Positions 26,005 through 35,801 are shown, counted from the stretch's first letter. The stretch is DNA of 64,000 nucleotides from Metabacillus sp. B2-18 (GCF_021117275.1 NZ_CP088245.1:2579501-2643500); one strand, 5' to 3'. A program made the numbers and translations. Notes: generated by a model from the sequence alone, not told the origin.

Positions 26005-27198
26005 TTATGCTACTTGTTTTTTATAAGTGTTTCCTGTACATTCCAGAAATACACGTAATCTAAACCGTTCTAAATTTCTATAACCATAGGCTCTTCTTTT
26101 AATGTTTTTAACCTTATGGTTAGTACCTTCGGTCCTTCCGTTTGTATATCTTGACAAGAAATATTGAAGAATTTCAGCTTTCCAATTTTCAAGGGTTTTA
26201 GCTACCTCATGAAAAGAAGGATATGGACTACTCCATGCAAGTTGAATCCATTCTTCAAACGATTCTTCTGCATCATTATAATTATCAAGTTTATACATTT
26301 CTCTGAAGGTTTCCTTAAGGTAATAAGCTGAAGCAAGTAAAGGATATTCTTCTAATAACTCATCTAATCGGACTTTTTGTTGTTCAGATAACTTTTCATA
26401 CCCTTTTAACAATAGGAATCTGGCTTTCTTTAACTTAGGGTATTTCTTTCTGACTTTATCTAGAGCTTGTGTAACTTTTTGAACAACATGATACTTATCA
26501 ATCACTATCGAAGCCAAAGGAAATAAAGATTTAATTGCTTTGTGAAACGGATCCCACATATCAACTACAACCGTTTTTACAGCTTGAGATGATGAAATGT
26601 AATTTGTTAACAACTGAGAGGTAGACTCATAACTACGTTGATGAATCATACCTAGAATGCATCCTAGCTTTGCATCAAGAAGTACCGTTTCATATCGATG
26701 ACCCTTTCTAACGGCTACCTCATCTAGGCTTAAGACAAGGTCATCTTTGTCAGTAGCGTGTGTAATTGCCTCTTTGTGAATAAGTGCTTTTTCATGAGCC
26801 ACTGAGTAATAGATCCTTTCTAAAGTGGTATATGGAATATGGTATTTCTCACTAACATGTTTAATGGTTGTATCTTGGCAAAGTTGATACAGGTGTTCAC
26901 GGAGACGATTAGTTTGATGTTTACCAGGTTCTATTGAATCGTAACACTCTGAAAATACTTCAGAGCAATTTAAACATCTATACCGTTTTACCTTAATAAG
27001 CAGATATACTTGCTTATTTAATATATCAAGATCTCTTACTTTTCTTGTCCTTCTATCATGGACAAAAGAAGAAAGAAAACCACAAAAAGAACAACGTTCT
27101 TTTACTGAATTCTTTTGAACAACAACAACATAACTGGAAGTCAAATCTTCCTGTTTAACAACTTCAAATTCTGGCAAATCTAGTGATACGGAAAGCAC
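26005..27198 (-). CDS. ISL3-family transposase
   Basis: The 397-residue transposase has the N-terminal zinc-binding motifs 'RCSFCGFLS' and 'RYRCLNCSEVFSE'. A helix-turn-helix-like region and a DDE catalytic domain follow: Asp in 'LSLDEVAVRKGH', Asp in 'VVVDMWDPFHKAI', and Glu in 'NGRTEGTNHKVKNIKR'. All catalytic residues are present and the frame is intact, so the element may still be active. Confidence 0.95.
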   Translation of the reverse strand: MLSVSLDLPEFEVVKQEDLTSSYVVVVQKNSVKERCSFCGFLSSFVHDRRTRKVRDLDILNKQVYLLIKVKRYRCLNCSEVFSECYDSIEPGKHQTNRLREHLYQLCQDTTIKHVSEKYHIPYTTLERIYYSVAHEKALIHKEAITHATDKDDLVLSLDEVAVRKGHRYETVLLDAKLGCILGMIHQRSYESTSQLLTNYISSSQAVKTVVVDMWDPFHKAIKSLFPLASIVIDKYHVVQKVTQALDKVRKKYPKLKKARFLLLKGYEKLSEQQKVRLDELLEEYPLLASAYYLKETFREMYKLDNYNDAEESFEEWIQLAWSSPYPSFHEVAKTLENWKAEILQYFLSRYTNGRTEGTNHKVKNIKRRAYGYRNLERFRLRVFLECTGNTYKKQVA

Positions 27199-27299
27199 TT
27201 TTGGATCCTCCTAATGTGTAGTTTGGTCGCTAACATTATTGCCAGGATTTCAAAAGTGTTTTCTTATTTTTTTCTTATCACAAAATTTGGTGATGAATC

Positions 27300-27358
27300 A
27301 AAATTATTAATAAAGGTAATAAGAATGCGATAAGAATATTTTCCATTGATGTATCCAA
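27300..27358 (-). pseudogene. 5' part of the interrupted YesK-like gene
   Basis: From TTG 27358, 8 bases after GGAG, the frame reads MDTSMENILIAFLLPLLIIL and then runs into the ISL3 element. It joins in frame with 25580-25816 when the insertion is removed, giving a membrane protein of about 95 residues. Confidence 0.75.
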
Positions 27359-27467
27359 TAACATCACTCCATTGTGCACTTTCATGCATTTCTTTTCCAC
27401 CAGTACCTTTAAAGGATTTCAAAAACACCTATTACTTTCTTCTAATACTAATATTAGGAGTATAAAT

Positions 27468-29024
27468 TTACTGAGAACCTGCATTATCCTCCGTTGCTAG
27501 ATTACTTAATGTTTCAGCCAAATAGGCAAACGTAAAGTTCTCACCACAGATACGCTTTACCCTTTCTTTCCAGGAGAAACGTTGATTCGGTTTAATGTAT
27601 TTTTCAATTAGTTCATGAAAAACCTCTTGATTTTTATATAGACTTTTTATTTTAAAATTCCTCCGAATCATATCTCTAATTGCTAACGCGAAGATGTAAT
27701 CCTGAAAAAAAGCTGGATTCTCAATATAAAACATCTCACTAGCAGGGTGAAAGGTTTCACCTTCATATCCAAATACAACTTTATAGCATCCGTCTGCTAT
27801 GTCCTGGTAGCTTCTTTCTTGATTTTTATATAACTCATATTCAACTAGGCTATAATAGTAATTAATTTGAACCATTTTAAAATCAGTTAACATATTCACT
27901 TCTTTTATTTGTGCTAATACCTCATCTGTTAGTTTAAAGTTCCTTTTTAAAAACTCTTCATCCGTAATAATTGTTTGAAATAACTCAGCTACAGATTCTG
28001 CAGCGATGCTTGAATAAAAACGGTAGAGTTCTGGATACTCAAAGGAACTATAGTGGCCGTCTAATGTGTGACCCATTTCATGAACACCAGACAAAAACGC
28101 AGAAAAAGTGTTACGTTTATTTACTACTAATTTAAGATCATCTGGGTTTATGTTGATGGCAAAACCACCATAAGGAATTTCCAAACAATCAATTGAAACA
28201 GGAATGTTCTGTATTTGTACTCCCAGACTACTTACAGCATCGCTTAGCACTTCTTTTAGTCGCTCAGACGAAAAGATACTACCTCTTATACTATGAAAAT
28301 TAAAAGTTGTAAAATAATGATCATAAAAATGTATTTTCTCCCAACCAAACTTTTTATTGATCTGATTAGTCCAGTAGGTTGAAGACTTCTCTACATTCTC
28401 TAGTAAGGCATTCATCTCCTCTATATATCTGTCTATATCAATTTCTTTTAAGCTGCATCTAAATTTATAATAGTTGTCATATCCGTAATCCTGAGCAAGT
28501 TTATTTCTTTTTCGGATAAGTTTTCTGTATAATTCTTCGTTTTCTCGACCTATTCTTTTAGATTCAAGAAAAAGCTCTTTTCGAAGGTTTCGATCTGGAT
28601 TGTCCATTATATTTGAGTGAACAGTGCCCAAGTTATACTCTTCACCTTCAACTTTAAACGTACTTTCCAACAGTTTTTTTTGCAATGCTTGTTGTATTGC
28701 TACCACTTCTGGATGACTATCAAGTGATTCTTGCTTCATCTTTGATAAAAATACTTCAATTCTCCTTAACCAAATCGGATCTTCACTTAATATTTCTTTC
28801 CATTTTGTAAAGGTATGTATAAGCTCTTTATTTGTCATTAATTCGTGTTTAATCTTTTGAATTTCCTTGATTCTTTTACTATTATGTTCTTTTGAATACA
28901 TAAGATAATAAATATACTCTTCTTCTTGGTATAATTTATCCAGGTTTTCAATTGCAGTTTTGTAAGTTGATTTCCATTCGTTAACGTCTGTAATATGAGT
29001 TAATCGTTCAAAACCTAAACCCAT
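27468..29024 (-). CDS. M3-family oligoendopeptidase
   Basis: A cytoplasmic zinc metallopeptidase related to PepF/thimet oligopeptidase. The active site HExxH is in 'VHEMGHTLDGHY', with the downstream Glu in 'AAESVAELFQ' as third zinc ligand. The N-terminal 200 residues are helical. At 518 residues it is somewhat shorter than PepF (about 600). ATG 29024 is preceded by AAAGGAGG at 7 bases. It is a single gene, probably for degradation of short peptides. Confidence 0.9.
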   Translation of the reverse strand: MGLGFERLTHITDVNEWKSTYKTAIENLDKLYQEEEYIYYLMYSKEHNSKRIKEIQKIKHELMTNKELIHTFTKWKEILSEDPIWLRRIEVFLSKMKQESLDSHPEVVAIQQALQKKLLESTFKVEGEEYNLGTVHSNIMDNPDRNLRKELFLESKRIGRENEELYRKLIRKRNKLAQDYGYDNYYKFRCSLKEIDIDRYIEEMNALLENVEKSSTYWTNQINKKFGWEKIHFYDHYFTTFNFHSIRGSIFSSERLKEVLSDAVSSLGVQIQNIPVSIDCLEIPYGGFAININPDDLKLVVNKRNTFSAFLSGVHEMGHTLDGHYSSFEYPELYRFYSSIAAESVAELFQTIITDEEFLKRNFKLTDEVLAQIKEVNMLTDFKMVQINYYYSLVEYELYKNQERSYQDIADGCYKVVFGYEGETFHPASEMFYIENPAFFQDYIFALAIRDMIRRNFKIKSLYKNQEVFHELIEKYIKPNQRFSWKERVKRICGENFTFAYLAETLSNLATEDNAGSQ

Positions 29025-29198
29025 TACTTAACCTCCTTTATAATGGGGAGAATTCGTAAATGCTGAAATATGTACAAAACGTACAACCCTATAGTTTAAA
29101 TTCCTTAATACTTGTTCTCATTCCTTCCGCCGCATTAGCACAAGAAGAAAATACTCTTTTTAAGAATCGAGAAATTTACTATACTAGTAAAATAAAGT

Positions 29199-29981
29199 TC
29201 ACTCTTTATCAAGTACTATATCAATTACTGAATCCCATGCTGTTGAGGAAGGATCAATAATTTTGAAATGTTCAACATCAGGAAGAACAGCTAAGTTTAC
29301 ATGACATCCTTTTTCTATTGCTTTTAAATAGTAATCTTTACTCAATTCTACTGGTACATGTCGATCAAGCTCACCATGAACTAGGACGTGGTTTATTTCG
29401 ATTGGTATCAGCTCTATTGGAGAAGCGACTTTATATCGTTCACTAACCTCTTTTGGTGTTCCATCCATAAGTGCAGCTACAAGACTATTAATGCCTTTTT
29501 CTTCATGATGCTCCCACATTTTATTTAAGTCTGTTACTCCTGCCAAGCTAATCACTTTTTTAATAGGTACATTTAATTTGTTAAAGGTAAGCTCTGAATT
29601 AAAAGGGGTTGTCCTAGAAGCAGCCCAAAGTGCTAAATGTCCTCCTGCCGAATGTCCAACAATAACTAGATTAGTTAAATCTAAATTGTATGCTTCCTTC
29701 AACTGATTCAGATAATTAATGGCGTCGATAACATCATTAAAAGTACCTGTCCAACCTCCACCTTCTTCCCCTACTCTTCTATACTCGATATTCCAAGTGG
29801 CATATCCCCTACTTGTTAAGTCCTCTGCAATAGGGTTATTTTCTTCGAGATCATATTTAGACTGCCAAAACCCTCCATGAATGAGGACAATTACTCGAGA
29901 TGGTTTATTGTTTTCAGGCATTCTTAATACACCGAATTGTGAACAATGTTCTCCATAAGATAGTTTAATAGTACGTGTCAT
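29199..29981 (-). CDS. Alpha/beta hydrolase (BD-FAE/kynurenine formamidase-like)
   Basis: The 260-residue protein has the oxyanion loop 'IHGGFWQSKYD', the nucleophile elbow 'VGHSAGGHLALW', the acid in 'HGELDRHVP' and the catalytic His in 'PDVEHFKI'. The order is that of esterases of the HGG type. It is cytoplasmic, since no signal peptide is seen. The substrate is unknown; kynurenine formamidase activity is one option from family resemblance only. Confidence 0.88.
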   Translation of the reverse strand: MTRTIKLSYGEHCSQFGVLRMPENNKPSRVIVLIHGGFWQSKYDLEENNPIAEDLTSRGYATWNIEYRRVGEEGGGWTGTFNDVIDAINYLNQLKEAYNLDLTNLVIVGHSAGGHLALWAASRTTPFNSELTFNKLNVPIKKVISLAGVTDLNKMWEHHEEKGINSLVAALMDGTPKEVSERYKVASPIELIPIEINHVLVHGELDRHVPVELSKDYYLKAIEKGCHVNLAVLPDVEHFKIIDPSSTAWDSVIDIVLDKE

Positions 29982-30061
29982 TGTTTCCTCCTAAAAAAAT
30001 CAAAAAAAGAAATTGGTGATCCCTATAAATTTACGAATAAAGTAGTTTTATAGAATTATTT

Positions 30062-30799
30062 CTAAGCTCTTCCACTCAATAGAAATTTAGCCCAGTCTTT
30101 CCGATTATTTTGATTTGCCATTTCAGCTGCTCTTTCCCAATCATATGGCACATTAATTTGTTCAATAAACCAATGATTTGCTTCTTTTTGCATAATAGTA
30201 TAATTTGCATATGGTGATCCAGATTCCATTTTATGAGGGATGGGAAAATCATCATTATAGGCTGGAAGACCTACACTCCCTGGGTTAACGACCAACTTTC
30301 CATTAGGTAAATATACAGTTCTAGGAATATGACTATGCCCACATAATATCACGCTTTGTTCAACGTTATGTAGACTTTTCATTATGTCTGATGAACTCCT
30401 TAAGATTCCTCCCGCTTCCGTCATTTCTTCTAAAAGATAAACTTCGTCAGAATCAGGTGTACCATGGCATAAGAGAATATCATCGATTACTACCGTAGAA
30501 GGAAGTTGCTTAATCCAATCAAGATGTTCTTCATTCAAAATTTGATTCATTTCATGTAAGGTGGAATGAGATGAATCGTTTACAGGTTCAAGTAACATAC
30601 GATCGCAATTCCCCATGATATGAAGCATTTTATGTTCAATTAATTGTGTAAACGTCCCTAAAGGATCTAAAGGACCAAATAAACTATCTCCTAGGTTAAT
30701 GATGTTATCAATACCACGACGTGTAATATCTTGTAGTACAGCCTTTAATGCTAAACTATTGCCATGTATATCTGAAATAACTGCTATTTTTTGTTCCAA
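30062..30799 (-). CDS. Calcineurin-like metallophosphoesterase (YfcE-like)
   Basis: The metal-binding motifs are present in order: 'VISDIHGNSLAL' (DxH), 'NLGDSLFGP' (GD), 'IMGNCDRM' (GN-D), 'LCHGTPDS' and 'CGHSHIPR' (GHxH), with 'VNPGSVG'. The build matches small YfcE/MJ0936-type phosphodiesterases of about 245 residues. TTG 30799 is the best start, since GAGGG lies 8 bases before it; a GTG three codons earlier is also open. Substrate unknown. Confidence 0.88.
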   Translation of the reverse strand: MEQKIAVISDIHGNSLALKAVLQDITRRGIDNIINLGDSLFGPLDPLGTFTQLIEHKMLHIMGNCDRMLLEPVNDSSHSTLHEMNQILNEEHLDWIKQLPSTVVIDDILLCHGTPDSDEVYLLEEMTEAGGILRSSSDIMKSLHNVEQSVILCGHSHIPRTVYLPNGKLVVNPGSVGLPAYNDDFPIPHKMESGSPYANYTIMQKEANHWFIEQINVPYDWERAAEMANQNNRKDWAKFLLSGRA

Positions 30800-31063
30800 A
30801 AGATACACCCTCGATTCACCAGAAATTGAGATATAGCTAATATGAATAAACTAGTCTATCAGTATCATTCACCATAAATCACTGTTATCCTTCATTTAGC
30901 ATTATAATTAATAAATAGGGCTATTTTATTTTAGAGCGGCCCATTGATTACTACAAATTGTTATAACACAAAAGCTATCCATTCATATGATTGTTAGATT
31001 TTCTTACACTATTATTGAAAGGCAAGCGGAATAAAATTTATATTTAATTTGGAGGTTGTTTTT

Positions 31064-31522
31064 ATGAAAATTTTAAAAGATGATTTAACTGGAGACAAAG
31101 TAGCTGAATTGATTAGAGAGCATCTTCATGCCATGACTTTGAATTCACCACCTGAAAGCATCCATGCTTTAAATTTAGAGAAGCTAAGACAATCAAACAT
31201 TACCTTTTGGACTGCATGGGAAGACAATGAATTAGCCGGAATGGGAGCCTTAAAAGAACTCGACAACTCTCATGGTGAAATAAAATCAATGAGAACTTCA
31301 TCATCACACCTAAGAAAGGGTGTTGCTAGAAGAATGCTCCAGCACATCCTTGACGAAGCCATAAAGCGAGGTTATAAGCAACTAAGTTTAGAGACGGGAT
31401 CAATGATTGAATTTGATCCAGCAAGAAAGCTATATGAAAAATTTGGCTTTGAATATTGTGAGCCCTTTGCAGACTATACTGAAGACCCAAATAGTGTTTT
31501 TATGACAAAGAAACTTGGATAA
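31064..31522 (+). CDS. ysnE: GNAT N-acetyltransferase, YsnE orthologue
   Basis: The product matches Bacillus subtilis YsnE as I remember it over nearly its whole length, with 'EHLHAMTLNSPPESIHALNLEKLR', 'GEIKSMRTSSSHLRKGVARRML' (acetyl-CoA loop) and 'DPNSVFMTKKL' at the end. The start is ATG 31064 (MKILKDDLTG), with GGAGG 8 bases before it; the TTG at 31049 lies in the ribosome binding site itself. Length is 152 residues. YsnE has been linked to indole-acetic-acid metabolism, but the reaction is not settled. Confidence 0.9.
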   Translation: MKILKDDLTGDKVAELIREHLHAMTLNSPPESIHALNLEKLRQSNITFWTAWEDNELAGMGALKELDNSHGEIKSMRTSSSHLRKGVARRMLQHILDEAIKRGYKQLSLETGSMIEFDPARKLYEKFGFEYCEPFADYTEDPNSVFMTKKLG

Positions 31523-31547
31523 GTTCTGTGAACTTATCCTTTTTCTT
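31517..31547 (+). terminator. Intrinsic terminator of ysnE
   Basis: GGATAAGTTC / GAACTTATCC with a three-base loop is followed by TTTTTCTT. The stem includes the stop codon. Confidence 0.9.
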
Positions 31548-31568
31548 CAAATGATAGAATAGTAACTT

Positions 31569-31940
31569 TTAGTGAGATATTGGGTTCAAAATAAGATCGA
31601 TAGCCATTCCTAAACTATATACAAATAAAAGAATTAGAGTAACATAGAATACCTTACTCCACATTTTCCCTTTTGCATATATATTCACTAAAAAGAAAAA
31701 GAACAAAGCACTTGCAAAAATAAATTGTAGGAATTCCTTTACCTTATATGTTTCTAAGATTAACTCTTTATTATAATACAGTTGCAACTTCTCATTTATT
31801 GAAATTGGGATCGTGAAAATAGATAATATCAATGCAATTACAGTAAAAAGTCCATATATATTTAGCACTCTTCTTGTACTAAATTTCTTTTTAATAACTA
31901 TTTCAATTTTTTTGGATGTTTGCGGTTGTATTTGCATCAT
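31569..31940 (-). CDS. Small membrane protein of unknown function
   Basis: The 123-residue protein has a basic N-terminal tail (KKIEIVIKKKFSTRR) and three hydrophobic helices at about 28-48, 68-87 and 94-116. No family was recognised. The gene is convergent to ysnE and separated from it by the ysnE terminator. Confidence 0.6.
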   Translation of the reverse strand: MMQIQPQTSKKIEIVIKKKFSTRRVLNIYGLFTVIALILSIFTIPISINEKLQLYYNKELILETYKVKEFLQFIFASALFFFFLVNIYAKGKMWSKVFYVTLILLFVYSLGMAIDLILNPISH

Positions 31941-32248
31941 TATGCCCTCCCAAATATTTCTCTCTCTATATACGAACAGATCTAAAGAAAGGTTTCACCT
32001 GCGTACTCCACCATGTTGTGATTCAGATAATCCACGGTTAACAAAGCTCATTTTTCATAAAAGGAAACAAATCCCTGTTTAGATGGTAAAGTAATTCCTT
32101 TAATAAAACTTCGTATTTATGGTAATTACCAATGAATTACTGCCCTTTTCGAAAAGCAGTATTGAATATAATACTTTAAATTTGTTTAGTACATGGATAT
32201 TAGGTAAAAATATTTAGTATGAAACTTTTTGTGAGGTATTAACATCTT
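31941..32248. other. Intergenic region between divergent genes, no gene seen
   Basis: No coding frame or recognised structure is visible in these 308 bases. They must contain promoters for the genes at 31940 and 32249, but no box was clear enough to call. Confidence 0.5.
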
Positions 32249-32695
32249 ATGGTTTTCTTACTCTTCTCTGTTGTTGTTTTTATATTAGTTGCTTTATTAG
32301 TCCGAAAGAAGTTACCTAGACATGAGTTATACCCCATTGCACTTTTTTCTATTGTGTTAGGTTTAGTTACAGATGTAACATTAGACCTAAAATATAATCT
32401 TTATGGATACTTTGCACCAGGTGTAGATTACGGCGGTTTTTTACCAATTTTGTTCATATTCCCTTCATCAGGTGTATTATTTATGAACTTTTTCCCTTTC
32501 GAAAAATCAATTTGGAATAAAATCACCTATATATTCGGTTGGACTATATTCAGCCTAACCTATGAGTATTTATCCATTTTTTCTGGATATTTTTATCATA
32601 ATGGTTGGAACTATTGGTTATCTGCTTTGACTTATCCTTTTTTATTATTACTTCATCTACTTCATCTCAAAATATTTAGGTTATATAACAAATGA
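32249..32695 (+). CDS. CBO0543-like membrane protein
   Basis: The 148-residue hydrophobic protein has about five membrane segments. It shares with the copy at 3095-3547 the acidic second helix end (VTDVTLDLKYNLYGYF), the loop 'PGVDYGG', 'FFPF', 'YEYLS' and the late 'HNGWNYWLSALTYPF'. The Trp-rich 'GWNYW' before the last helix is a shared mark of this protein group in the window. Function is unknown. Confidence 0.72.
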   Translation: MVFLLFSVVVFILVALLVRKKLPRHELYPIALFSIVLGLVTDVTLDLKYNLYGYFAPGVDYGGFLPILFIFPSSGVLFMNFFPFEKSIWNKITYIFGWTIFSLTYEYLSIFSGYFYHNGWNYWLSALTYPFLLLLHLLHLKIFRLYNK

Positions 32696-32780
32696 TTAGC
32701 GAAATAAATAAATCATTAATTGTCTGACTCCTACTTAATTTTGTCTTCTTGTAAATAAGGAAATTATCTGAAACTCAAGC

Positions 32781-32810
32781 AAAGACGCCATATTCATATA
32801 CGGCGTCTTT
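32781..32810. terminator. Bidirectional intrinsic terminator
   Basis: AAAGACGCCATAT / ATACGGCGTCTTT with a short loop and one mismatch, between convergent genes. Confidence 0.85.
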
Positions 32811-32829
32811 GTTTGCAGATCCAGTAGAT

Positions 32830-33228
32830 TTATTTCGGAAGATTAAGTTGCCATGAAACACCGTACCGGTCATTTAGCCATCCAAACTTCTTACTGAAAC
32901 CATAGTCACCTAAAGTCATAAGTTCTTGCCCATCTGTTTTTAGTTTTTCATATAGATAGTCAAGCTCCTCTTCACTATCACATGTAACAAAAATCGAGAA
33001 TGAAGGTGTAAAGGAAAACTGATGTTTCACATTACTATCAATACACATAAATTCTTGGCCTTTTAAGGAAAAGGTAGCCTGCATTACAGTTCCTTCGTCT
33101 CCAGATTCATTCGCACCATAGCGAATAATACTTGTTATTTCTGAATCGTGAATGATTGATATGTAATAATTCATCGCTTCTTCTGCCTTACCATCTTGAA
33201 ACATTAAAAATGGTGTAACCTTTTCCAT
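32830..33228 (-). CDS. VOC superfamily (PhnB-like) protein
   Basis: A 132-residue protein of the '3-dmu-9_3-mt' subgroup: 'VTPFLMFQDGKAEEAMNYYISI', 'MQATFSLKGQEFMCIDS' and the end 'FGWLNDRYGVSWQLNLP'. The start is ATG 33228 with AGGAG 8 bases before it; the longer frame to 33270 lacks such a signal. Function is unknown; the fold belongs to glyoxalase-like enzymes. Confidence 0.87.
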   Translation of the reverse strand: MEKVTPFLMFQDGKAEEAMNYYISIIHDSEITSIIRYGANESGDEGTVMQATFSLKGQEFMCIDSNVKHQFSFTPSFSIFVTCDSEEELDYLYEKLKTDGQELMTLGDYGFSKKFGWLNDRYGVSWQLNLPK

Positions 33229-33341
33229 AAAATCGTCTCCTATCCTACTTTTCTTAAGTTTATCACACACATAAAAGATACAAAGAAAGTTTCTTAAGGT
33301 TCGAGAAGTTGATATATAATATTGTCTAAAACATATTTAAA

Positions 33342-33378
33342 AACCACTGAAAAAGATCATTCACCTTCATCAGTGGTT
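33342..33378 (-). terminator. Intrinsic terminator of the clpP paralogue
   Basis: AACCACTGA / TCAGTGGTT with a loop of about 18 bases, followed on the minus strand by a T-run. It starts 17 bases after the clpP stop. Confidence 0.75.
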
Positions 33379-33394
33379 ATTTTCTTGCTCTGAA

Positions 33395-33967
33395 CTAAAT
33401 GATTTCATCAATGATGCCATACTCTTTTGCAGCTTCGGCACTCATAAAATAATCACGGTCCGTATCTTGTGCAACTTTTTCAATCGGTTGGCCTGTTCGT
33501 TCTGCGATAATTTGATTTATGTGCTCGCGCAAACTGATGATTCGTTTGGCGGATATTTCAATATCTGTTGCCTGCCCTCTCGCTCCACCTAACGGCTGGT
33601 GAATCATAATCTCACTGTTTGGCAGGGCATACCGTTTACCTTTTGTACCAGCAAGCAACAGGTTTGCCCCAAAGGAAGCCGCCATCCCCATGCAAATCGT
33701 CCTAATATCTGGTTTGATATATTGCATCGTATCAAATATCGCAAAGCCAGCAGTTACTGACCCACCAGGACTATTGATATACATTGAAATATCCTTGACA
33801 GGGTCTTCTGCTGCTAGGAACAACAGCTGCGCCACAACACTATTAGCAAGCCCGTCATTAATTTCATCCCCGACCATAATAATTCGATCTTTTAACAACC
33901 GAGAGTAAATATCATACGATCTTTCCCCTCGACTGGATTGCTCAATCACATATGGTGTTACATTCAT
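33395..33967 (-). CDS. clpP: ATP-dependent Clp protease proteolytic subunit, paralogue
   Basis: The 190-residue protein has the complete catalytic triad at canonical positions: Ser98 ([11 protein letters not shown]), His123 (IMIHQPLGG) and Asp172 ([15 protein letters not shown]). The active-site motif has Phe instead of the usual Met after Ser, and the GANLL loop replaces GAFLL, which suggests a paralogue rather than the housekeeping ClpP. ATG 33967 has AGGAGG at 7 bases. It lies 32 bases after a sigma-factor gene on the same strand, so the pair is probably one operon. A dedicated regulatory role is an inference. Confidence 0.93.
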   Translation of the reverse strand: MNVTPYVIEQSSRGERSYDIYSRLLKDRIIMVGDEINDGLANSVVAQLLFLAAEDPVKDISMYINSPGGSVTAGFAIFDTMQYIKPDIRTICMGMAASFGANLLLAGTKGKRYALPNSEIMIHQPLGGARGQATDIEISAKRIISLREHINQIIAERTGQPIEKVAQDTDRDYFMSAEAAKEYGIIDEII

Positions 33968-33999
33968 TTCGCTTCCTCCTTCTTTTAGGCGAAAAACAA

Positions 34000-34707
34000 T
34001 TATGCCGCCATTAAGACAGTGCGTGAAGGACGAGAGTGAGCGAGTGTGCGCTGCATAGATTTTGCAGGATGGTAATCTTTCACCAGTGAACGCAGCAACG
34101 GTATGGACTTGATCAGAATATATGGATCCTGTCTTTTAAATGAGATGTGAAGGAGATGTTCCACTTGCTCACGTTCTTCTTGCACCCAATAAAGGTCAAT
34201 GAGCGGATTGCCTTCTTGATCCATCTGCTTCGTTAAGCGTTGTTTGGCTCGATGAATAGTTGATTTTACTGATGTCTCAGTTGTCGAAAAGATGTCCGCA
34301 ATTTCAGTGAGTTGATAGCGAAACCCTTCTTTTAATACAAGCATAACCACTTGCTTTGGAGTTAATTGATTCATCAATCGTTGTATGACCTCAAAGCGAG
34401 TCGCAATTTTGCTAGTCGTATCGTCCGAATCCAGTGCTTCAAGATCTGCTTCTAAGCTCTCTTTATTATGCTTACGAATCGTATCAACCCATTGATTGTG
34501 TGCCATCTTTTTTACCAAAGCTGCTGGAATAGAAGACTGGTCCCCGTAATGGAGCCAAAGCTTCATTAAAGCATTCTGCACTAGTTCCTCGCCATCCCAT
34601 TGATTCTTCGCTAATCCCTGACAATATCGTCGCAGCTTTGGATAAATCTCTTGTAAGCCTTCCTCTGATAATAAATCCTTTGCACCGCGCGCACGGTTTC
34701 TCTGCAT
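34000..34707 (-). CDS. Sigma-70 (ECF-like) RNA polymerase sigma factor
   Basis: Region 2 is visible in '[34 protein letters not shown]' and region 4 in '[44 protein letters not shown]'. About 70 extra residues follow region 4, ending in a basic tail ([15 protein letters not shown]). The start is ATG 34707 with AGGAG 8 bases before it. The product is 235 residues. No anti-sigma gene is adjacent; instead a clpP paralogue follows after 32 bases. Codon use looks somewhat richer in G+C than in the neighbours. Confidence 0.87.
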   Translation of the reverse strand: MQRNRARGAKDLLSEEGLQEIYPKLRRYCQGLAKNQWDGEELVQNALMKLWLHYGDQSSIPAALVKKMAHNQWVDTIRKHNKESLEADLEALDSDDTTSKIATRFEVIQRLMNQLTPKQVVMLVLKEGFRYQLTEIADIFSTTETSVKSTIHRAKQRLTKQMDQEGNPLIDLYWVQEEREQVEHLLHISFKRQDPYILIKSIPLLRSLVKDYHPAKSMQRTLAHSRPSRTVLMAA

Positions 34708-34867
34708 TACAATCACTCCTTCAGCACGTCTCTACTTTATAAACGGATTACTTAAACGAAAAGATACGGGGGGAGAAACTTTTTTGTGAGTTTTAAATGA
34801 CACCTTGATCCTTTTTAATAAATATTAGCGAAGCATCAATAAATAGCATTCCTTTTATAATATTTCT

Positions 34868-35779
34868 TTAAAATAGATAACTAGTTAATAAACCTACTGA
34901 TATTAGAATACTAAAGTATGTATTTGTCATCGCAGTTGATTTCATGGCTATACGCATAAATTGGGGTTCCTTAGCTCCTTTTTTGAATCCACGAATGGCT
35001 GCAATTGGCTTATTCAATCCTAAGAACATTACTAGTGTCCATGCACTAACATATCCCATACAAACTATTGCAACAATCCATAAGTATGAAATGAGAAAGG
35101 CCGATGCTAAAACGATTACTGCCCTTTCTCTTCCTAAGAGTATAGCCAGCGTTTTTCTTCCACCTTTAACATCTTCATCTATATCTCTAATGTTATTGGA
35201 CATGTTGATTGCACCTACTAAAATTCCAATAGGAACAGAGATTAATATGCTTTCAACACTTAAAGAATTGCTTTGGATAAAGAAAGAAATAAGGACGAAA
35301 AAATTCCCCATCAACAAACCAGAAACTAACTCTCCAAACGGCGTATAGGCTATCGGTTTAGGTCCACCTGTGTATAGGTAGCCTGCCATCATCCCAATTA
35401 ATCCAATAGGAGCCAGCCACCAACTGCTATACATACATATATACACGCCAATCAATGCTGCTACGATATACAATATAATTGCTGCTGTTAACACATTTTT
35501 TGGCTTCAATCCATGTCGGACAATACCCCCGCCAATCCCTACAGAGTCAACAGTGTCTAATCCTCGTTTAAAATCATAGTACTCATTAAATAGGTTTGTT
35601 GCAATTTGCAAAGCTAAACAAGCAATCATCATAGCAACAAACATGAGCCAGTTAATTTCTGTTTCATAAAGCGAAGCGACTGTCCCTAATATTACAGGTG
35701 CAAACGTCGCTGTTAAAGTATGTGGGCGAGTCATCTTCCACATAAGTCTTGTTGAACTTACTTCTTCTTGATTTTTCAT
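34868..35779 (-). CDS. menA: UbiA-family prenyltransferase, MenA-like
   Basis: The 303-residue protein has about eight membrane helices and both Asp-rich motifs of the UbiA superfamily: 'NLFNEYYDFKRGLDT' and 'NNIRDIDEDVKGGRKTLA'. The N-terminal 'TRPHTLTATFAPVILGT' and the overall pattern fit 1,4-dihydroxy-2-naphthoate polyprenyltransferase, which makes demethylmenaquinone. It sits 22 bases downstream of a MarR-type gene, unlike the stand-alone housekeeping menA, so it may be an extra, regulated copy. Confidence 0.85.
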   Translation of the reverse strand: MKNQEEVSSTRLMWKMTRPHTLTATFAPVILGTVASLYETEINWLMFVAMMIACLALQIATNLFNEYYDFKRGLDTVDSVGIGGGIVRHGLKPKNVLTAAIILYIVAALIGVYICMYSSWWLAPIGLIGMMAGYLYTGGPKPIAYTPFGELVSGLLMGNFFVLISFFIQSNSLSVESILISVPIGILVGAINMSNNIRDIDEDVKGGRKTLAILLGRERAVIVLASAFLISYLWIVAIVCMGYVSAWTLVMFLGLNKPIAAIRGFKKGAKEPQFMRIAMKSTAMTNTYFSILISVGLLTSYLF

Positions 35780-35801
35780 AATAAAAGACCCCCGATGTTC
35801 A

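Larger units (their letters stand above)
25817..27299. mobile_element. ISL3-family insertion sequence
   Basis: The element is 1,483 bp long and is flanked by a perfect 8-bp target duplication AAAATTAT (25809-25816 and 27300-27307), the size usual for ISL3. The ends are imperfect inverted repeats of about 25 bp, with the shared core TCACCA...TGTGATAA matching at 19 of 25 positions. It contains one transposase gene on the minus strand. It interrupts the YesK-like gene. Confidence 0.92.
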
